A stretch of DNA of 64,000 nt from JAYOEY01 sp038120295 (GTDB lineage: Bacteria > Pseudomonadota > Alphaproteobacteria > MPNO01 > UBA2964): assembly GCA_038120295.1 (NCBI GenBank), contig JAYOLL010000007.1, positions 72,060-136,059 on the forward strand, in the 5' to 3' direction. Below, piece by piece: positions 8,659 through 16,957 of this stretch. The number at the start of each line of letters is the position of its first letter. Position 1 is the first letter of the stretch. The position numbers were made by a program, and so were the translations under genes. The notes beneath the pieces are model-generated. The model was not told the origin of the DNA, did no database searches, and saw nothing but the letters and a program-made list of their open reading frames with translations.

Positions 8659-9528
8659 TCAGCCGCGGTTCGGATCGGGCAGATAGGGCAACTTGGTCGC
8701 GCCGTCAACATCGTATGCCCCACGATTCGCGGCGTTGACGCCCGCAACCACCGCCCGACGGCACCGTTCGGCGAGTTCCTTGCGGGACGAAACGGCATCA
8801 CCGGGAATCGGCTCATGGAAAACCACATGCGCCGTCACCGTTCCAAGCCCAAGCAGTGTGAGCATGTGCGGCACCAGATGCATGTCGCCGTACCAGGCAA
8901 AGTGCGGTCGCATGTTCCGTACCAGCGGAATGCCGTCGAGCCGCGTGTAGGCGATTGATACGGGCTGAACGGTGACGGGCGGTCGCCCGTCCCGGGCTTC
9001 CGCGACGGCGAAGAGCGCGCTCTTGAACGGAAGGACATGCAGCCCGTCATTGCTGGTCCCTTCGGGAAACAGGATCAGATTGTCATGCTCTTCGAGGCGT
9101 GCGGCGATTTCGTCGCGCTGCTGCGCCGCCCGCGAACCGTGTCGCATGACAAAAACGGTGCGCGCCATCCTGCAAAGCGTTCCGAAAAACGGCCAGTCCG
9201 CGATTTCGGCCTTGGCAATAAACGAGCCTTCGACCAGCGAGCCGAGGACCATAATGTCGGTGTAGCTGATATGGTTGGCGACAAACAGCGTCGGCGCCGA
9301 TTCGGACGGCGCCCCCTGGACACGAATATCGAAACCGAAGACCCGTGCGCAGAGACCGTGATAGAGACGCGGGATCAACCGTGTTGAACGATGTCCGAAA
9401 AGCATCGCAATCGCCTGGAACGGAAAGGCAAGACCGGTAAGCGTCAGATAGAGCGACGCCCTGACCCAGGAACGGATGGTGGAGCCAAGCCGCTCACTTT
9501 TCGGGGGATGTATGGCCGCTACGTCCAT
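8659..9528 (-). CDS. olsA: 1-acyl-sn-glycerol-3-phosphate acyltransferase, OlsA-like
   Basis: 289-residue PlsC-family acyltransferase. The catalytic HX4D motif is NHISYTD (near residue 85), and FPEGTSN is the acyl-acceptor motif. A hydrophobic N-terminal segment (LYLTLTGLAFPFQAIAML) anchors it to the membrane. It lies directly downstream of, and overlaps by 35 bases, an olsB-type gene. That arrangement is known for ornithine-lipid synthesis, where OlsA adds the second acyl chain to lyso-ornithine lipid. An ordinary PlsC role in phosphatidic acid synthesis cannot be excluded from sequence alone. Confidence 0.8.
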   Translation of the reverse strand: MDVAAIHPPKSERLGSTIRSWVRASLYLTLTGLAFPFQAIAMLFGHRSTRLIPRLYHGLCARVFGFDIRVQGAPSESAPTLFVANHISYTDIMVLGSLVEGSFIAKAEIADWPFFGTLCRMARTVFVMRHGSRAAQQRDEIAARLEEHDNLILFPEGTSNDGLHVLPFKSALFAVAEARDGRPPVTVQPVSIAYTRLDGIPLVRNMRPHFAWYGDMHLVPHMLTLLGLGTVTAHVVFHEPIPGDAVSSRKELAERCRRAVVAGVNAANRGAYDVDGATKLPYLPDPNRG

Positions 9529-10498
9529 AGTGACGAGAATATTTCCCGGTAATCAGATCCGTTTTCACGACGACGCTGACATCGGTTGTATTGAACTGGG
9601 TGTCGACGACAGCGCCGTCGCCAATGAATCCGCCAACCCGAAGATACCCCTTGATCAGCGGCGGCAGGGCGCGCAGCGACCGTTTCTGGTCGAGCGCGTC
9701 TTTCGGCAGCATCGCCATATCGACGTACCGCGATGCGATGGCGCGCGGCCTGAGTTCTTCGGGTGCGAGATGGTAATGGTGCAGATAGGACAGCGCCTCT
9801 GACAGCGCTTCGGGATCCGCCCCCGGCAAACTGGCGCATCCAAACATCAGTTTGATGTCGTTTATCGAGACGTAGGTCGCGATCGCCTGCCATAGCAGCT
9901 GCATCGCCGCATGACCGCGATGATCCACATCGATGCAGGACCGGCCAAGCTCCAGAATCTCACCGTCGAGGGCGAGAAGCCGGGAAATGTCGTACTCGTC
10001 CGTACTGTAAAAGCCGCCGTTTCGCTCGGCCACGCTGCGGCGCAGCAACCGGTAGGTTCCGACGACTCCGCCCGGCAGGTCGGCACGGTCCTTGCAAATA
10101 ACCAGCAGGTGATCGCAGACCGAATCGAACTCGTCGAAGTCCCGTTCCCGGGCTGTATTCTGGGAAGAGGGAATCGCTCCCATTTCACCGTAGAAAACGC
10201 GATATCGCAGCGCCTGGGCCGCGTCTATATCGGCGGGCGAATCGGCAAGCCTGGCGACAAGATTGCCCGATTCGATGGGTGGGAAGAAGGCGGATTCCGC
10301 AGGCCGCACGGACGCAGTGACTTCCGCGTCCACGAGGGTATCGTCGCGAAAGAGCCCCGGGGACGTCTGAATTTCCTGGTGGCGTTTATCCGCCTTGCGC
10401 CCGTCCGCATTGAAACGCAGCAGCTTAAAGCCGCCACGGTTGCGCTGGCTGCGGCGGGCTGACCCCCATCGGGCGATAGCGTTTTTCAATGGCGTCAT
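9494..10498 (-). CDS. olsB: L-ornithine N-alpha-acyltransferase OlsB-like (GNAT fold)
   Basis: 334 residues. First enzyme of ornithine-lipid synthesis, transferring a 3-hydroxyacyl chain from ACP to ornithine. The GNAT-like core contains ALRYRVFYGEMGA, DEFDSVCDHLLVI, VVGTYRLLR, ELGRSCIDVDHRG and LMFGCASLPGADP. The C-terminal part, with the LPPLIKGYLRVGGFIGDGA segment, matches the hemolysin-like acyltransferase family. The N-terminal 60 or so residues before ESGNLVARLA are longer than usual, so the true start may lie downstream of 10498. Paired with olsA. Confidence 0.88.
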   Translation of the reverse strand: MTPLKNAIARWGSARRSQRNRGGFKLLRFNADGRKADKRHQEIQTSPGLFRDDTLVDAEVTASVRPAESAFFPPIESGNLVARLADSPADIDAAQALRYRVFYGEMGAIPSSQNTARERDFDEFDSVCDHLLVICKDRADLPGGVVGTYRLLRRSVAERNGGFYSTDEYDISRLLALDGEILELGRSCIDVDHRGHAAMQLLWQAIATYVSINDIKLMFGCASLPGADPEALSEALSYLHHYHLAPEELRPRAIASRYVDMAMLPKDALDQKRSLRALPPLIKGYLRVGGFIGDGAVVDTQFNTTDVSVVVKTDLITGKYSRHYGRSGHTSPEK

Positions 10499-10803
10499 GG
10501 GTCCGCTTCCTGTGCGCCCAAAGGCGCCGACTTTGCTGCCGGAACCGGGGCGCGCCTCGGAGTTTCCTTGGCAAGTCCGCCCATGGGACGTTTATACCGC
10601 ATTCGCGACGTCGTGCCTATCGGCCAGAACAGATGCCTCAAAAGTTTCACAATTGCGGAACGACTCCGGCACAACGGCCACCGGACGGTTATCCGGCCCG
10701 AAACGGAGCGGATTTTCAAGCCGGCCAACCGGACCTATATTGGTGCTGGAGACGTCTTGCGACGCCATGACGTCTGTTACCCGGAATTGTCTCTGTGCGC
10801 CCA
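10499..10803. other. Divergent intergenic region, olsB / tusA-like
   Basis: About 300 bases between the divergent starts of olsB and the TusA-like gene. It must hold both promoters, but I see no strong -35/-10 pair, palindrome or small gene. Open frames crossing it show no family features. Confidence 0.4.
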
Positions 10804-11073
10804 ATGCCCGACAGCCCTGCCCATCGAGAAATCGGCGAGTTCCTCGACATCACGGGCGACGTGTGCCCGATAACCTTCGTCAGAACGCGTCTTCTGATCG
10901 AGAAAATGGCATCGGGCGAAATCGCGACGGTGCGCCTGAAGGGCAAGGAACCGCTGGAGAACGTCCCGGCATCGATCACGGAGCTGGGTCACAGCGTACT
11001 CGCACTCGTGTCGGAACAGGATGGCCTGGAAGGACCGGACGCGGTTCATCTTCTGACGCTGCGCAAGGCCTGA
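10804..11073 (+). CDS. TusA/SirA-family sulfurtransferase-like protein
   Basis: Small protein of about 89 residues (an alternative GTG at 10795 would add three). The TusA fold is recognisable: LDITGDVCPITFVRTRLLIEKM, then ATVRLKGKEPLENVPASI (shown in pieces: DITGDVCPITFVRT; KGKEPLENVPAS). The sulfur-carrying cysteine is in CPIT rather than the usual CPxP, a variant seen in a distinct TusA-like subgroup; the Cys is kept, the second Pro lost. TusA proteins relay persulfide sulfur, for example to tRNA thiolation. It sits beside tRNA-modification genes but on the opposite strand to them. Confidence 0.85.
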   Translation: MPDSPAHREIGEFLDITGDVCPITFVRTRLLIEKMASGEIATVRLKGKEPLENVPASITELGHSVLALVSEQDGLEGPDAVHLLTLRKA

Positions 11074-11103
11074 GTTCGGCCGGCCACGTTCAGCAAAACC
11101 GAT

Positions 11104-11610
11104 TCAGACGATATCGGTCGGGCCTAAGGCGGGGGCGCGCGCCGGACTGACCGGGAGCGCGCACCGCATCGTGTAGGCGCTGGTTCGGCTGCCGTCTGCG
11201 TTTTCGTAATAGTCGGGGCGCCGGCCCACTTCGGTCAGCCCATGGGCCTTATAGAGTTTGAGCGCAGGATCGTTGTTCTGGGCGACCTCGAGGAAGAACC
11301 ACCGCGCGCGATCGTCCCGGGCGCGCGCCATCGCATGCCGCAGAAGTCGGGCGCCGACGCCGCGCGCCCGATGTTCCGACGCAACGCCGAGGGACAGGAG
11401 TTCGCATTCGTCCGCCGCCACGCGGGCGAGCGCAAATCCGATGATCGACCCGTACCCGTAACGCCTCGCGACCAGCCCGAACGCGCCGGGCATATTAAGT
11501 ACCTGGCGGATCATCGTCTCGTCCCACGCATCAAAAAAACACTGTGCATGAATAACCGCGACCCGTTCGATATCGGCCGAGCCGATACTCTCGATCGGAT
11601 CGTCGCTCAT
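11104..11610 (-). CDS. rimI: GNAT acetyltransferase, RimI-like
   Basis: 168 residues from the ATG at 11610, which overlaps the tsaB stop in ATGA. The GNAT core includes ELLSLGVASEHRARGVGARLL (acetyl-CoA loop RARGVG) and FLEVAQNNDPALKLYKAHGL with the conserved N, A and Y of RimI. The classic role is N-terminal acetylation of ribosomal protein S18; pairing with tsaB is conserved in bacteria. The C-terminal tail SPARAPALGPTDIV is not part of the fold. The frame is open further upstream, but only as tsaB shadow. Confidence 0.88.
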   Translation of the reverse strand: MSDDPIESIGSADIERVAVIHAQCFFDAWDETMIRQVLNMPGAFGLVARRYGYGSIIGFALARVAADECELLSLGVASEHRARGVGARLLRHAMARARDDRARWFFLEVAQNNDPALKLYKAHGLTEVGRRPDYYENADGSRTSAYTMRCALPVSPARAPALGPTDIV

Positions 11611-12317
11611 GACGCTGACGCCGCAACAGCCTCCCCAGGCCGTCGCACGGCCGGAGAGTGGATGTACAGGGGCGCCGCGGGCAGGGGATCGCCGAGGCGC
11701 GCCGCTGCGATCGAAGCGACCGCCGATATAGCGGGGACGCGGATTTCTGGCACGCGTTCGATCCGCTCGCGAAACCGCGCGGGTGCCTGTTCGCATAGCC
11801 GGTCCGCGCCGTCGCCAGCGAGCAGTACCGGGCGGTCGGGCAGCAGGGAGACCGCGTCCACCGGCGCAAGGGCCTTCGGCGCATCGACGGGTCGGGGCAC
11901 TCCGCCGGGGCCCGGCTCGGACTCGAAAAGCTGAACGTAAAGATCGGTTCGGCGAGTTTCGATCGCGGCAAGGATACAGGGCTTTCCAGCGACGTTCGCC
12001 GAGGAGATCGTAGCGGCGGCGATCGCCTCAAGCGTCGTTACGCCCGAGACCTGAACGCCCAGCGTAACCCCGAGCCCGCGCGCGGCGGCCAGCCCTGTCC
12101 TGATACCGGTAAACGACCCGGGACCGACGGTAACAGCAATCAGCGAAACATCAGAAAATTCGCATTCGGCATCCGCCAGAACGGACCGTACCATGGGCAT
12201 TAGCGATTCCGCATGGCCGCGCATCATGAGTTCGCTACGGGCGGCGATAACGCCTTCCGCCGTCAGGACCCCGACCGAACAGGCGGAACAGGCCGTATCG
12301 ATGGCCAGAATCTTCAT
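11607..12317 (-). CDS. tsaB: tRNA threonylcarbamoyladenosine synthesis protein TsaB
   Basis: 236-residue ASKHA-fold protein that partners TsaD and TsaE in making t6A37 of ANN-decoding tRNAs. N-terminal MKILAIDTACSACSVGV and the hallmark VTVGPGSFTGIRTGLAAARGL (first 20 residues quoted in parts: VGPGSFTGIRTG) are clear. The C-terminal half is divergent, as usual. Followed directly by rimI with a four-base overlap; transcribed away from ddpX. Confidence 0.94.
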   Translation of the reverse strand: MKILAIDTACSACSVGVLTAEGVIAARSELMMRGHAESLMPMVRSVLADAECEFSDVSLIAVTVGPGSFTGIRTGLAAARGLGVTLGVQVSGVTTLEAIAAATISSANVAGKPCILAAIETRRTDLYVQLFESEPGPGGVPRPVDAPKALAPVDAVSLLPDRPVLLAGDGADRLCEQAPARFRERIERVPEIRVPAISAVASIAAARLGDPLPAAPLYIHSPAVRRPGEAVAASAS

Positions 12318-12423
12318 GTTACGACCTGCCGCTCTCCGCTATCTGACATATAGTTCGAACGCGTATTCACGCCCGGCCTTTCGTGCCGAGCCATAGGGAT
12401 AACCGAAACGGAGCCGCTGTTAA

Positions 12424-12984
12424 ATGGAGCTGATCGAAATAACGCCGCCGACCTATGACGTCGACATTTCGCTTGCCTACGCGACCGAGGACAATTTCAC
12501 CGGGAAACCGGTTTATACGACGCCGGTCTGTTACCTGCATCGCGCCGCCGCGGAGGCGCTGTCCCGAGCCATCGAAAGCGCCGCTCAAATCGGTCTGCGT
12601 TTTCTCATTTTCGATGCGTTCCGCCCGTCGGAGGCCCAATGGGTCCTGTGGAATCATACGCCGGATCCGGATTTTCTCGCGGACCCGCGTCGGGGATCAC
12701 CCCACTCGCGGGGTGTGGCAGTGGACCTGACGCTGATCGACGGCAAAGGCGACGCCCTCGATATGGGAACGGGGTTCGACGCCTTTACGCCGCTCTCGCA
12801 CCACGGCTGCCATGAGGTAAGTGCGGAAGCCCAGCGCAACAGACTCCTTCTCATGGGCCTGATGACCGAGGCGGGCTGGGATTTCTATCGGAACGAATGG
12901 TGGCACTATCAGCTTTTCGATTCCCGCCAGTATCCGCTGATTGGGGATGCCGAGCTGCCGCGGCGAATGATGACGCTGGAATAA
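12424..12984 (+). CDS. ddpX: D-alanyl-D-alanine dipeptidase (VanX/DdpX family)
   Basis: 186 residues, a zinc enzyme hydrolysing D-Ala-D-Ala. The zinc motif SxHxxGxAxD appears as SPHSRGVAVD (around residues 95-104), and the second zinc His with the catalytic Glu is in EWWHYQLF near residue 160; FDAFRPSEAQ supplies the transition-state Arg. No signal peptide, so it is cytoplasmic, suggesting recycling of cell-wall D-Ala-D-Ala rather than vancomycin resistance: no vanHA genes are nearby. Followed in the same direction by a polysaccharide deacetylase. Confidence 0.92.
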   Translation: MELIEITPPTYDVDISLAYATEDNFTGKPVYTTPVCYLHRAAAEALSRAIESAAQIGLRFLIFDAFRPSEAQWVLWNHTPDPDFLADPRRGSPHSRGVAVDLTLIDGKGDALDMGTGFDAFTPLSHHGCHEVSAEAQRNRLLLMGLMTEAGWDFYRNEWWHYQLFDSRQYPLIGDAELPRRMMTLE

Positions 12985-13128
12985 CCCGCCCGTTTGCATG
13001 GCATTTGATCGGCATTCGAAGCATAAAGCGTTGCATCGAAAAGGTTTTTGGGCCACAAAGCTGAACCGGCTGCAACAAAATCGTCACAATTCCGAGGCTT
13101 GGCCGACCGCTTTCCGCCCCTCGACACG

Positions 13129-14181
13129 ATGCCCATGCGAAGCTTCCTTTCTCGCCTATTTGCCACGACTCTGCTGGCGATTTCCTGTTTCGGACCGGGA
13201 CCGCTATCGGCTGCCGAGTCCGAGTCCGCCGTGGTCCTCATGTATCACCGCGTCGGCGAATCGAAATACCCGACCACCAATACGACAGTCGAACAGTTCG
13301 AAGCACACCTCGCCGAGATACGCGAAGGCGGCTACAGGGTCGTTCCTCTGCGGGATCTGGTGACCGCTATCCGCGACAAGAAGCGTATAGAGGACAAAAC
13401 CATCGCCATTACGGTCGACGACGCGTTTCTTTCTGTTTACCGCGAAGGCTGGCCGCGCCTTAAAAAGGCCGGGATCCCCTTTACGCTTTTCATCGCCACG
13501 GATGCGATCGACAAACGTACCGGGGGCTATATGAGCTGGGACCAGATTCGCGAGCTGCGCGACGCGGGCGTCACGATCGGTTCTCAGACCGCGTCGCACC
13601 CGCACATGCCGGTGCTGTCGCGCGAGCGTCTGAAGGAAGAGCTGGAAAAATCCAGCCGCCGGTTTCGGGAAGAGCTGGGCTCAACGCCTGACATGATCGC
13701 TTACCCTTACGGCGAATACAGCCTAGCTGTCGGCGAGGTCGCGCGCGAAGCCGGTTTCATCGCGGGATTCGGCCAGCATTCCGGCGTCGTCAACCCGAGC
13801 AGCGACTTCTTCTACCTGCCGCGCTTCACGTTTAACGAGACCTTCGGCGATGTGAGCCGGGTTCGCATGGCGGCTCGCGCGCTGGCCATACCGACCGCTG
13901 ATGTGACGCCGCCCGATCCGTTTCTCGGTCCCGGAGACGTTAATCCGCCGGCCTTCGGATTTACGGTAAAGGGTCCGGCGGTAAAGCGGCTGCCGCGTCT
14001 CTCCTGCTACGCCTCACATGAAGGGAAGGTCAACGTCGAGCGGCTGGGAGAGCGGCGGATAGAGGTCCGTATGACAAGGCCGTTCCCCGCGGGCCGAACG
14101 CGAATCAACTGCACCATGTGGGCGCCCGGCGGCCGCTGGCACTGGTTCGGCCGGCAGTTCTATGTCGGCGAGAAGCGGTAG
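13129..14181 (+). CDS. Exported polysaccharide deacetylase (NodB-homology family)
   Basis: About 350 residues from ATG 13129 (another at 13135). A signal peptide (FLSRLFATTLLAISCFGPGPLSA) precedes the NodB-type fold: VVLMYHRVGE, the metal/catalytic TVDDAF, SQTASHPHMP (His ligands), and AYPYGEYS. The usual motif-1 TFDDG is TVDDA here; both Asp are kept. The C-terminal region (from about FGFTVKGPAVKRL) is a beta-rich extension ending in a WHWFGRQFYVGEKR tail. Substrate unknown: peptidoglycan, poly-GlcNAc or another periplasmic glycan. Convergent with a glucosaminidase-domain gene. Confidence 0.88.
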   Translation: MPMRSFLSRLFATTLLAISCFGPGPLSAAESESAVVLMYHRVGESKYPTTNTTVEQFEAHLAEIREGGYRVVPLRDLVTAIRDKKRIEDKTIAITVDDAFLSVYREGWPRLKKAGIPFTLFIATDAIDKRTGGYMSWDQIRELRDAGVTIGSQTASHPHMPVLSRERLKEELEKSSRRFREELGSTPDMIAYPYGEYSLAVGEVAREAGFIAGFGQHSGVVNPSSDFFYLPRFTFNETFGDVSRVRMAARALAIPTADVTPPDPFLGPGDVNPPAFGFTVKGPAVKRLPRLSCYASHEGKVNVERLGERRIEVRMTRPFPAGRTRINCTMWAPGGRWHWFGRQFYVGEKR

Positions 14182-14191
14182 AAAAGAAGAA

Positions 14192-15229
14192 TCAGGTCCC
14201 GGATGCCGGTTCCCCGGCGGGCGCATCGGCGCGCAGGCGCACGCGATCGAACAGGGAAAGCTCATTGACCCTGATGATCGTCTGAATGTTCTTTGTATAT
14301 TCTTCGCCGCGCTCGGAATATTTGCGGAGCGCTTCAGCGAGCTGCGCCCCGTCGGGTTTCAGGCCCGCACGGCGCATCGACGCCCGCATTCTGCGGAGCG
14401 ACGAATAGGCGGGGTGCGTGTTCAGGTTCCGGATGTAGGATATGACCCCGTCCTTCAGATGATCGAAAGCGCGGACCCGGAAGTTCTGGCCTTCCCCGCG
14501 TTCGTGCGGAACGATGCCATTGCTGCTGTCCCAGATCCGTTGCCCGAAAAGCGCATTGCCTTCATGGGCGAATCTCGATGTCCCCCATCCGCTTTCCTCC
14601 GCCGACTGGGCCAGTGCCAGCGACGGGGGAACGGCGTCCGTGCGCCGTAGCAGCTCATCGAAGTCGAGCGAGTCGAGCCTGTATTCTTTCAGCTTTCCAG
14701 CGAGCCACGCCTGATCCGTCACCGTGAGCGGCATGCCCCAGCCGTGCCGTTCGCGCAGGGTTTCGATGCGTTTCCTGTCAGCGAGAACCTGATCGTTGGC
14801 ATACAGAACAAGCGGCAATACGAGCTTTATAAAAGCACGCTTACGCAGGTCCGCTCGGCGCATGGTGCGGAGGTCCCGGGGCAGCGTTCGGATGAAGACT
14901 CGCGGAACCTCGCCATGCCGATGGACATCCCGAAGCCGATAACCGATGGACTCGAAAATCTTGTGGTCCTTTTCGGAACGCGGAAGAGCGAAAACGGATT
15001 CGGGTTTCGCAACCTTGGCAACCGGCGTCGAGGCGGGCGCTTCCGAGCGCCTCGGTTGCGGCGGAACGGGCTCTACCGCCTGGCTCGACCGTTGCGACGC
15101 GGCCCCGGTCGCAAAAAAGTCGCTCGCCACGATTCCGTAAAGCGCAGCAACTAGAAGTCCTGCGGCCACCAGGGCCACCTGATCGAATCGGGACATGGTC
15201 TTCCATCCCGACTGGTTTTGACGTGTCAT
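14192..15229 (-). CDS. Membrane-anchored glucosaminidase-domain protein (Bax-like)
   Basis: 345 residues from the ATG at 15229. One N-terminal membrane helix (VALVAAGLLVAALYGIVAS), a Pro/Ala-rich linker, then a Bax/glucosaminidase domain: FIKLVLPLVLYANDQVL, PSLALAQSAEESGWGTSRFA with the catalytic Glu, NALFGQRIW and EGQNFRVRAFD. The domain should cut peptidoglycan glycan strands in the periplasm. The last bases, including the stop, form the sequence TCAGGTCCC that is repeated near the usp stop at 15661-15699. Confidence 0.9.
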   Translation of the reverse strand: MTRQNQSGWKTMSRFDQVALVAAGLLVAALYGIVASDFFATGAASQRSSQAVEPVPPQPRRSEAPASTPVAKVAKPESVFALPRSEKDHKIFESIGYRLRDVHRHGEVPRVFIRTLPRDLRTMRRADLRKRAFIKLVLPLVLYANDQVLADRKRIETLRERHGWGMPLTVTDQAWLAGKLKEYRLDSLDFDELLRRTDAVPPSLALAQSAEESGWGTSRFAHEGNALFGQRIWDSSNGIVPHERGEGQNFRVRAFDHLKDGVISYIRNLNTHPAYSSLRRMRASMRRAGLKPDGAQLAEALRKYSERGEEYTKNIQTIIRVNELSLFDRVRLRADAPAGEPASGT

Positions 15230-15692
15230 CGGTTCATCCCCAGCTTGCCGGCCGGCTCCTCCCAAGCCGTTCCGAACTCCTCAATCCTGCGCCGAACTGC
15301 CTGTGTAAGTTCATGTTGCCCGGATTTCCGGGCGGTTGCCGCTGACGCCGATCCTGCCTTGTATTTATCTTGGTATTTATCTTGCTTAATGCACGGTCAT
15401 GACCGACTGCCGGGCGTTAAGATGATCAAACTAGCACGAGTTTCAAGCGCGATCTGACGCCCTGTTTCGGTCCACAGCCCAAGCTGTTGATTCTATTATC
15501 GGGTCGCCATTCGTTTCATATGCGGAATTATTTCCGGCGACGCCTTCGCTCGACCGGAAACATGGTTAACGCTCTGTGAGGCATTAACAGACAGGGTTAA
15601 CGGATGCGCGGGTATGGAACAGCCCAAGGGGCACGAGCGCCGGTCCGGCAGCCCGGATTATCAGGTCCCCGGAAAATCAGGTCCCCGGAAAA
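15230..15692. other. 463-base intergenic region with short repeats
   Basis: No credible ORF or RNA gene. Three kinds of small structure are visible. An 11-base direct repeat TATTTATCTTG occurs twice around 15362-15386. Three TTAAC-type motifs cluster at 15562-15602, all in GTTAAC or ATTAAC context. A 16-bp tandem repeat lies at 15661-15699, at the usp stop. The region separates the start of the glucosaminidase gene from the end of usp. Confidence 0.6.
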
Positions 15693-15699
15693 TCAGGTC
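15661..15699. repeat. 16-bp tandem repeat at the usp stop codon
   Basis: Unit TCAGGTCCCCGGAAAA occurs twice exactly (15661-15676, 15677-15692), followed by a third partial copy (15693-15699) whose first three bases are the usp stop codon read on the minus strand. A single related copy TCAGGTCCCGG is at 14192-14202, again starting at a stop codon. Confidence 0.9.
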
Positions 15700-16205
15700 A
15701 TGGCGTCGATCTGTTCGAGCGACAGCGTTCCCGGCACCACCGTGATGGGTATCGGAAATTTCCCGGAAAGCTTGCCGGCGAGCGACGATACCAGCGGTCC
15801 CGGCCCTTTTTTGTCGGTGCCGGCGCCAAGCACAAGGATGCAGATCTTCGGTTCTTCCTCGATCAGCTTGAGTATTTCGTCGCCGGGCGTCCCCTCTCGG
15901 ACATAAAGGGTCGGCATGTCGCCGGTCAGGTCGTTCACCTTACTGGCCAGCTGGTTGAGCGTATTCTCGGCTTCCTGGCGGGCTTCTTCGCGCATCTTTT
16001 CGCCCACCGCCATCCAGTGCTGAAAATCGGCCGGCTCCATCACGTAAAGAAGCGCCACGCGACCGCCCGTTTTCTGCGCCCGGCGGCAGGCGAATCGAAG
16101 CGCAACCGACATTTCCTCGGAGGAATCGACGACGACGAGGAAAATTCGCCCGGCCATCGCGCGCGAGTTCTGAGCCGAGGCATTTTCGGTTTTTGTGTCC
16201 GGCAT
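15693..16205 (-). CDS. Universal stress protein family
   Basis: 170 residues from the ATG at 16205, two bases after the preceding gene's stop. A UspA fold: FLVVVDSSEEMSVALRFACR, VALLYVME, a middle helical part, and the nucleotide-binding-type C-terminal motif ILVLGAGTDKKGPGPLVSSLAGKL, followed by PIPITVVPG. The glycine pattern (G-x2-G-x9-G-S/T) is only approximate, so ATP binding is uncertain. Likely co-transcribed with the TIGR02186 and TauE/SafE genes upstream. Confidence 0.85.
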   Translation of the reverse strand: MPDTKTENASAQNSRAMAGRIFLVVVDSSEEMSVALRFACRRAQKTGGRVALLYVMEPADFQHWMAVGEKMREEARQEAENTLNQLASKVNDLTGDMPTLYVREGTPGDEILKLIEEEPKICILVLGAGTDKKGPGPLVSSLAGKLSGKFPIPITVVPGTLSLEQIDAMT

Positions 16206-16207
16206 CT

Positions 16208-16957
16208 TTACGCTTTCCTGAAAATCGCACCCGCCAGCCAACCGGCGAAAAGGGCGATAACGATGGCGAATATACCGTAGAACGCGGAATGTCGATGGGC
16301 AAAATCATAGACCGCCGCCTCGAGGCCTGCCTTTCTGACCGCGAGCGTCGTCTGGCTCGACCCGACCGGCTTTCCATTGCGGAACAGGTAGATATCCGCG
16401 GTATAGGGTCCGGTCGGCACGTTAGAGGGGAAGGTAAGATCCACCCGGAAGAGCCGGTTCTCGGCGATCGATATTTTTGCCGGTTCGGCGCTGAACAGGC
16501 CCTGTTCCTGTTTCAGGTCAATCAGCCCCTCGCGAAAAGACTGCACATCCTGCGGATCGGTCGATGACGACAGTTCCAGGGGAATCCTGTCTACCCCGAT
16601 CCGGAGCCGGTCGAGCGTGGCCCCATCGGTGATTTCGTCCAGGGGCCGGCTGCCTGCGACGAAGTAGTATCCCGGAACCGAGTTAAAGACACGCTCGCTC
16701 CCGTTGACCCAGATTCCGCCGATGCGTTCCTTGCGCCGGACGACTGTCTGCGCGCGCGGGCCGCGAACCACAACGACGACATCGCCCGCCCCGTCCATCG
16801 CACCGAACAGCAGCAGATTCGCGCCGGTAAAGTCAGTCGTGATGCGTATCTGTTTGCTCGAAAGGTCGGCGACCAGCGGCGGCGCGGCAAGGACGCCGAC
16901 AGGCATCGCCGCATAGGCGGAGAAAATCAGCCACAGGAACAGCCGCCGCAACATCAA
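16208..16957 (-). CDS. TIGR02186 / Alph_Pro_TM membrane protein
   Basis: 249 residues. Signal peptide (LFLWLIFSAYAAMPVGVLA), a beta-rich periplasmic domain (ADLSSKQIRITTDFTGANLL, then VVVVVRGP, RIGGIWVN, VPGYYFVAGSRPL), and a C-terminal helix FAIVIALFAGWLAGAIF before a basic end. This alphaproteobacterial family has no defined reaction but regularly sits beside TauE/SafE permeases, as here: its start overlaps the permease stop by four bases. An accessory role in sulfur-anion export is an inference from context. Confidence 0.87.
   Translation of the reverse strand: MMLRRLFLWLIFSAYAAMPVGVLAAPPLVADLSSKQIRITTDFTGANLLLFGAMDGAGDVVVVVRGPRAQTVVRRKERIGGIWVNGSERVFNSVPGYYFVAGSRPLDEITDGATLDRLRIGVDRIPLELSSSTDPQDVQSFREGLIDLKQEQGLFSAEPAKISIAENRLFRVDLTFPSNVPTGPYTADIYLFRNGKPVGSSQTTLAVRKAGLEAAVYDFAHRHSAFYGIFAIVIALFAGWLAGAIFRKA

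Noticed and set aside
12424..12984. Vancomycin-resistance gene vanX
   Set aside because: Same family, but no vanHA or regulator nearby and the host is Gram-negative; cell-wall recycling fits better.
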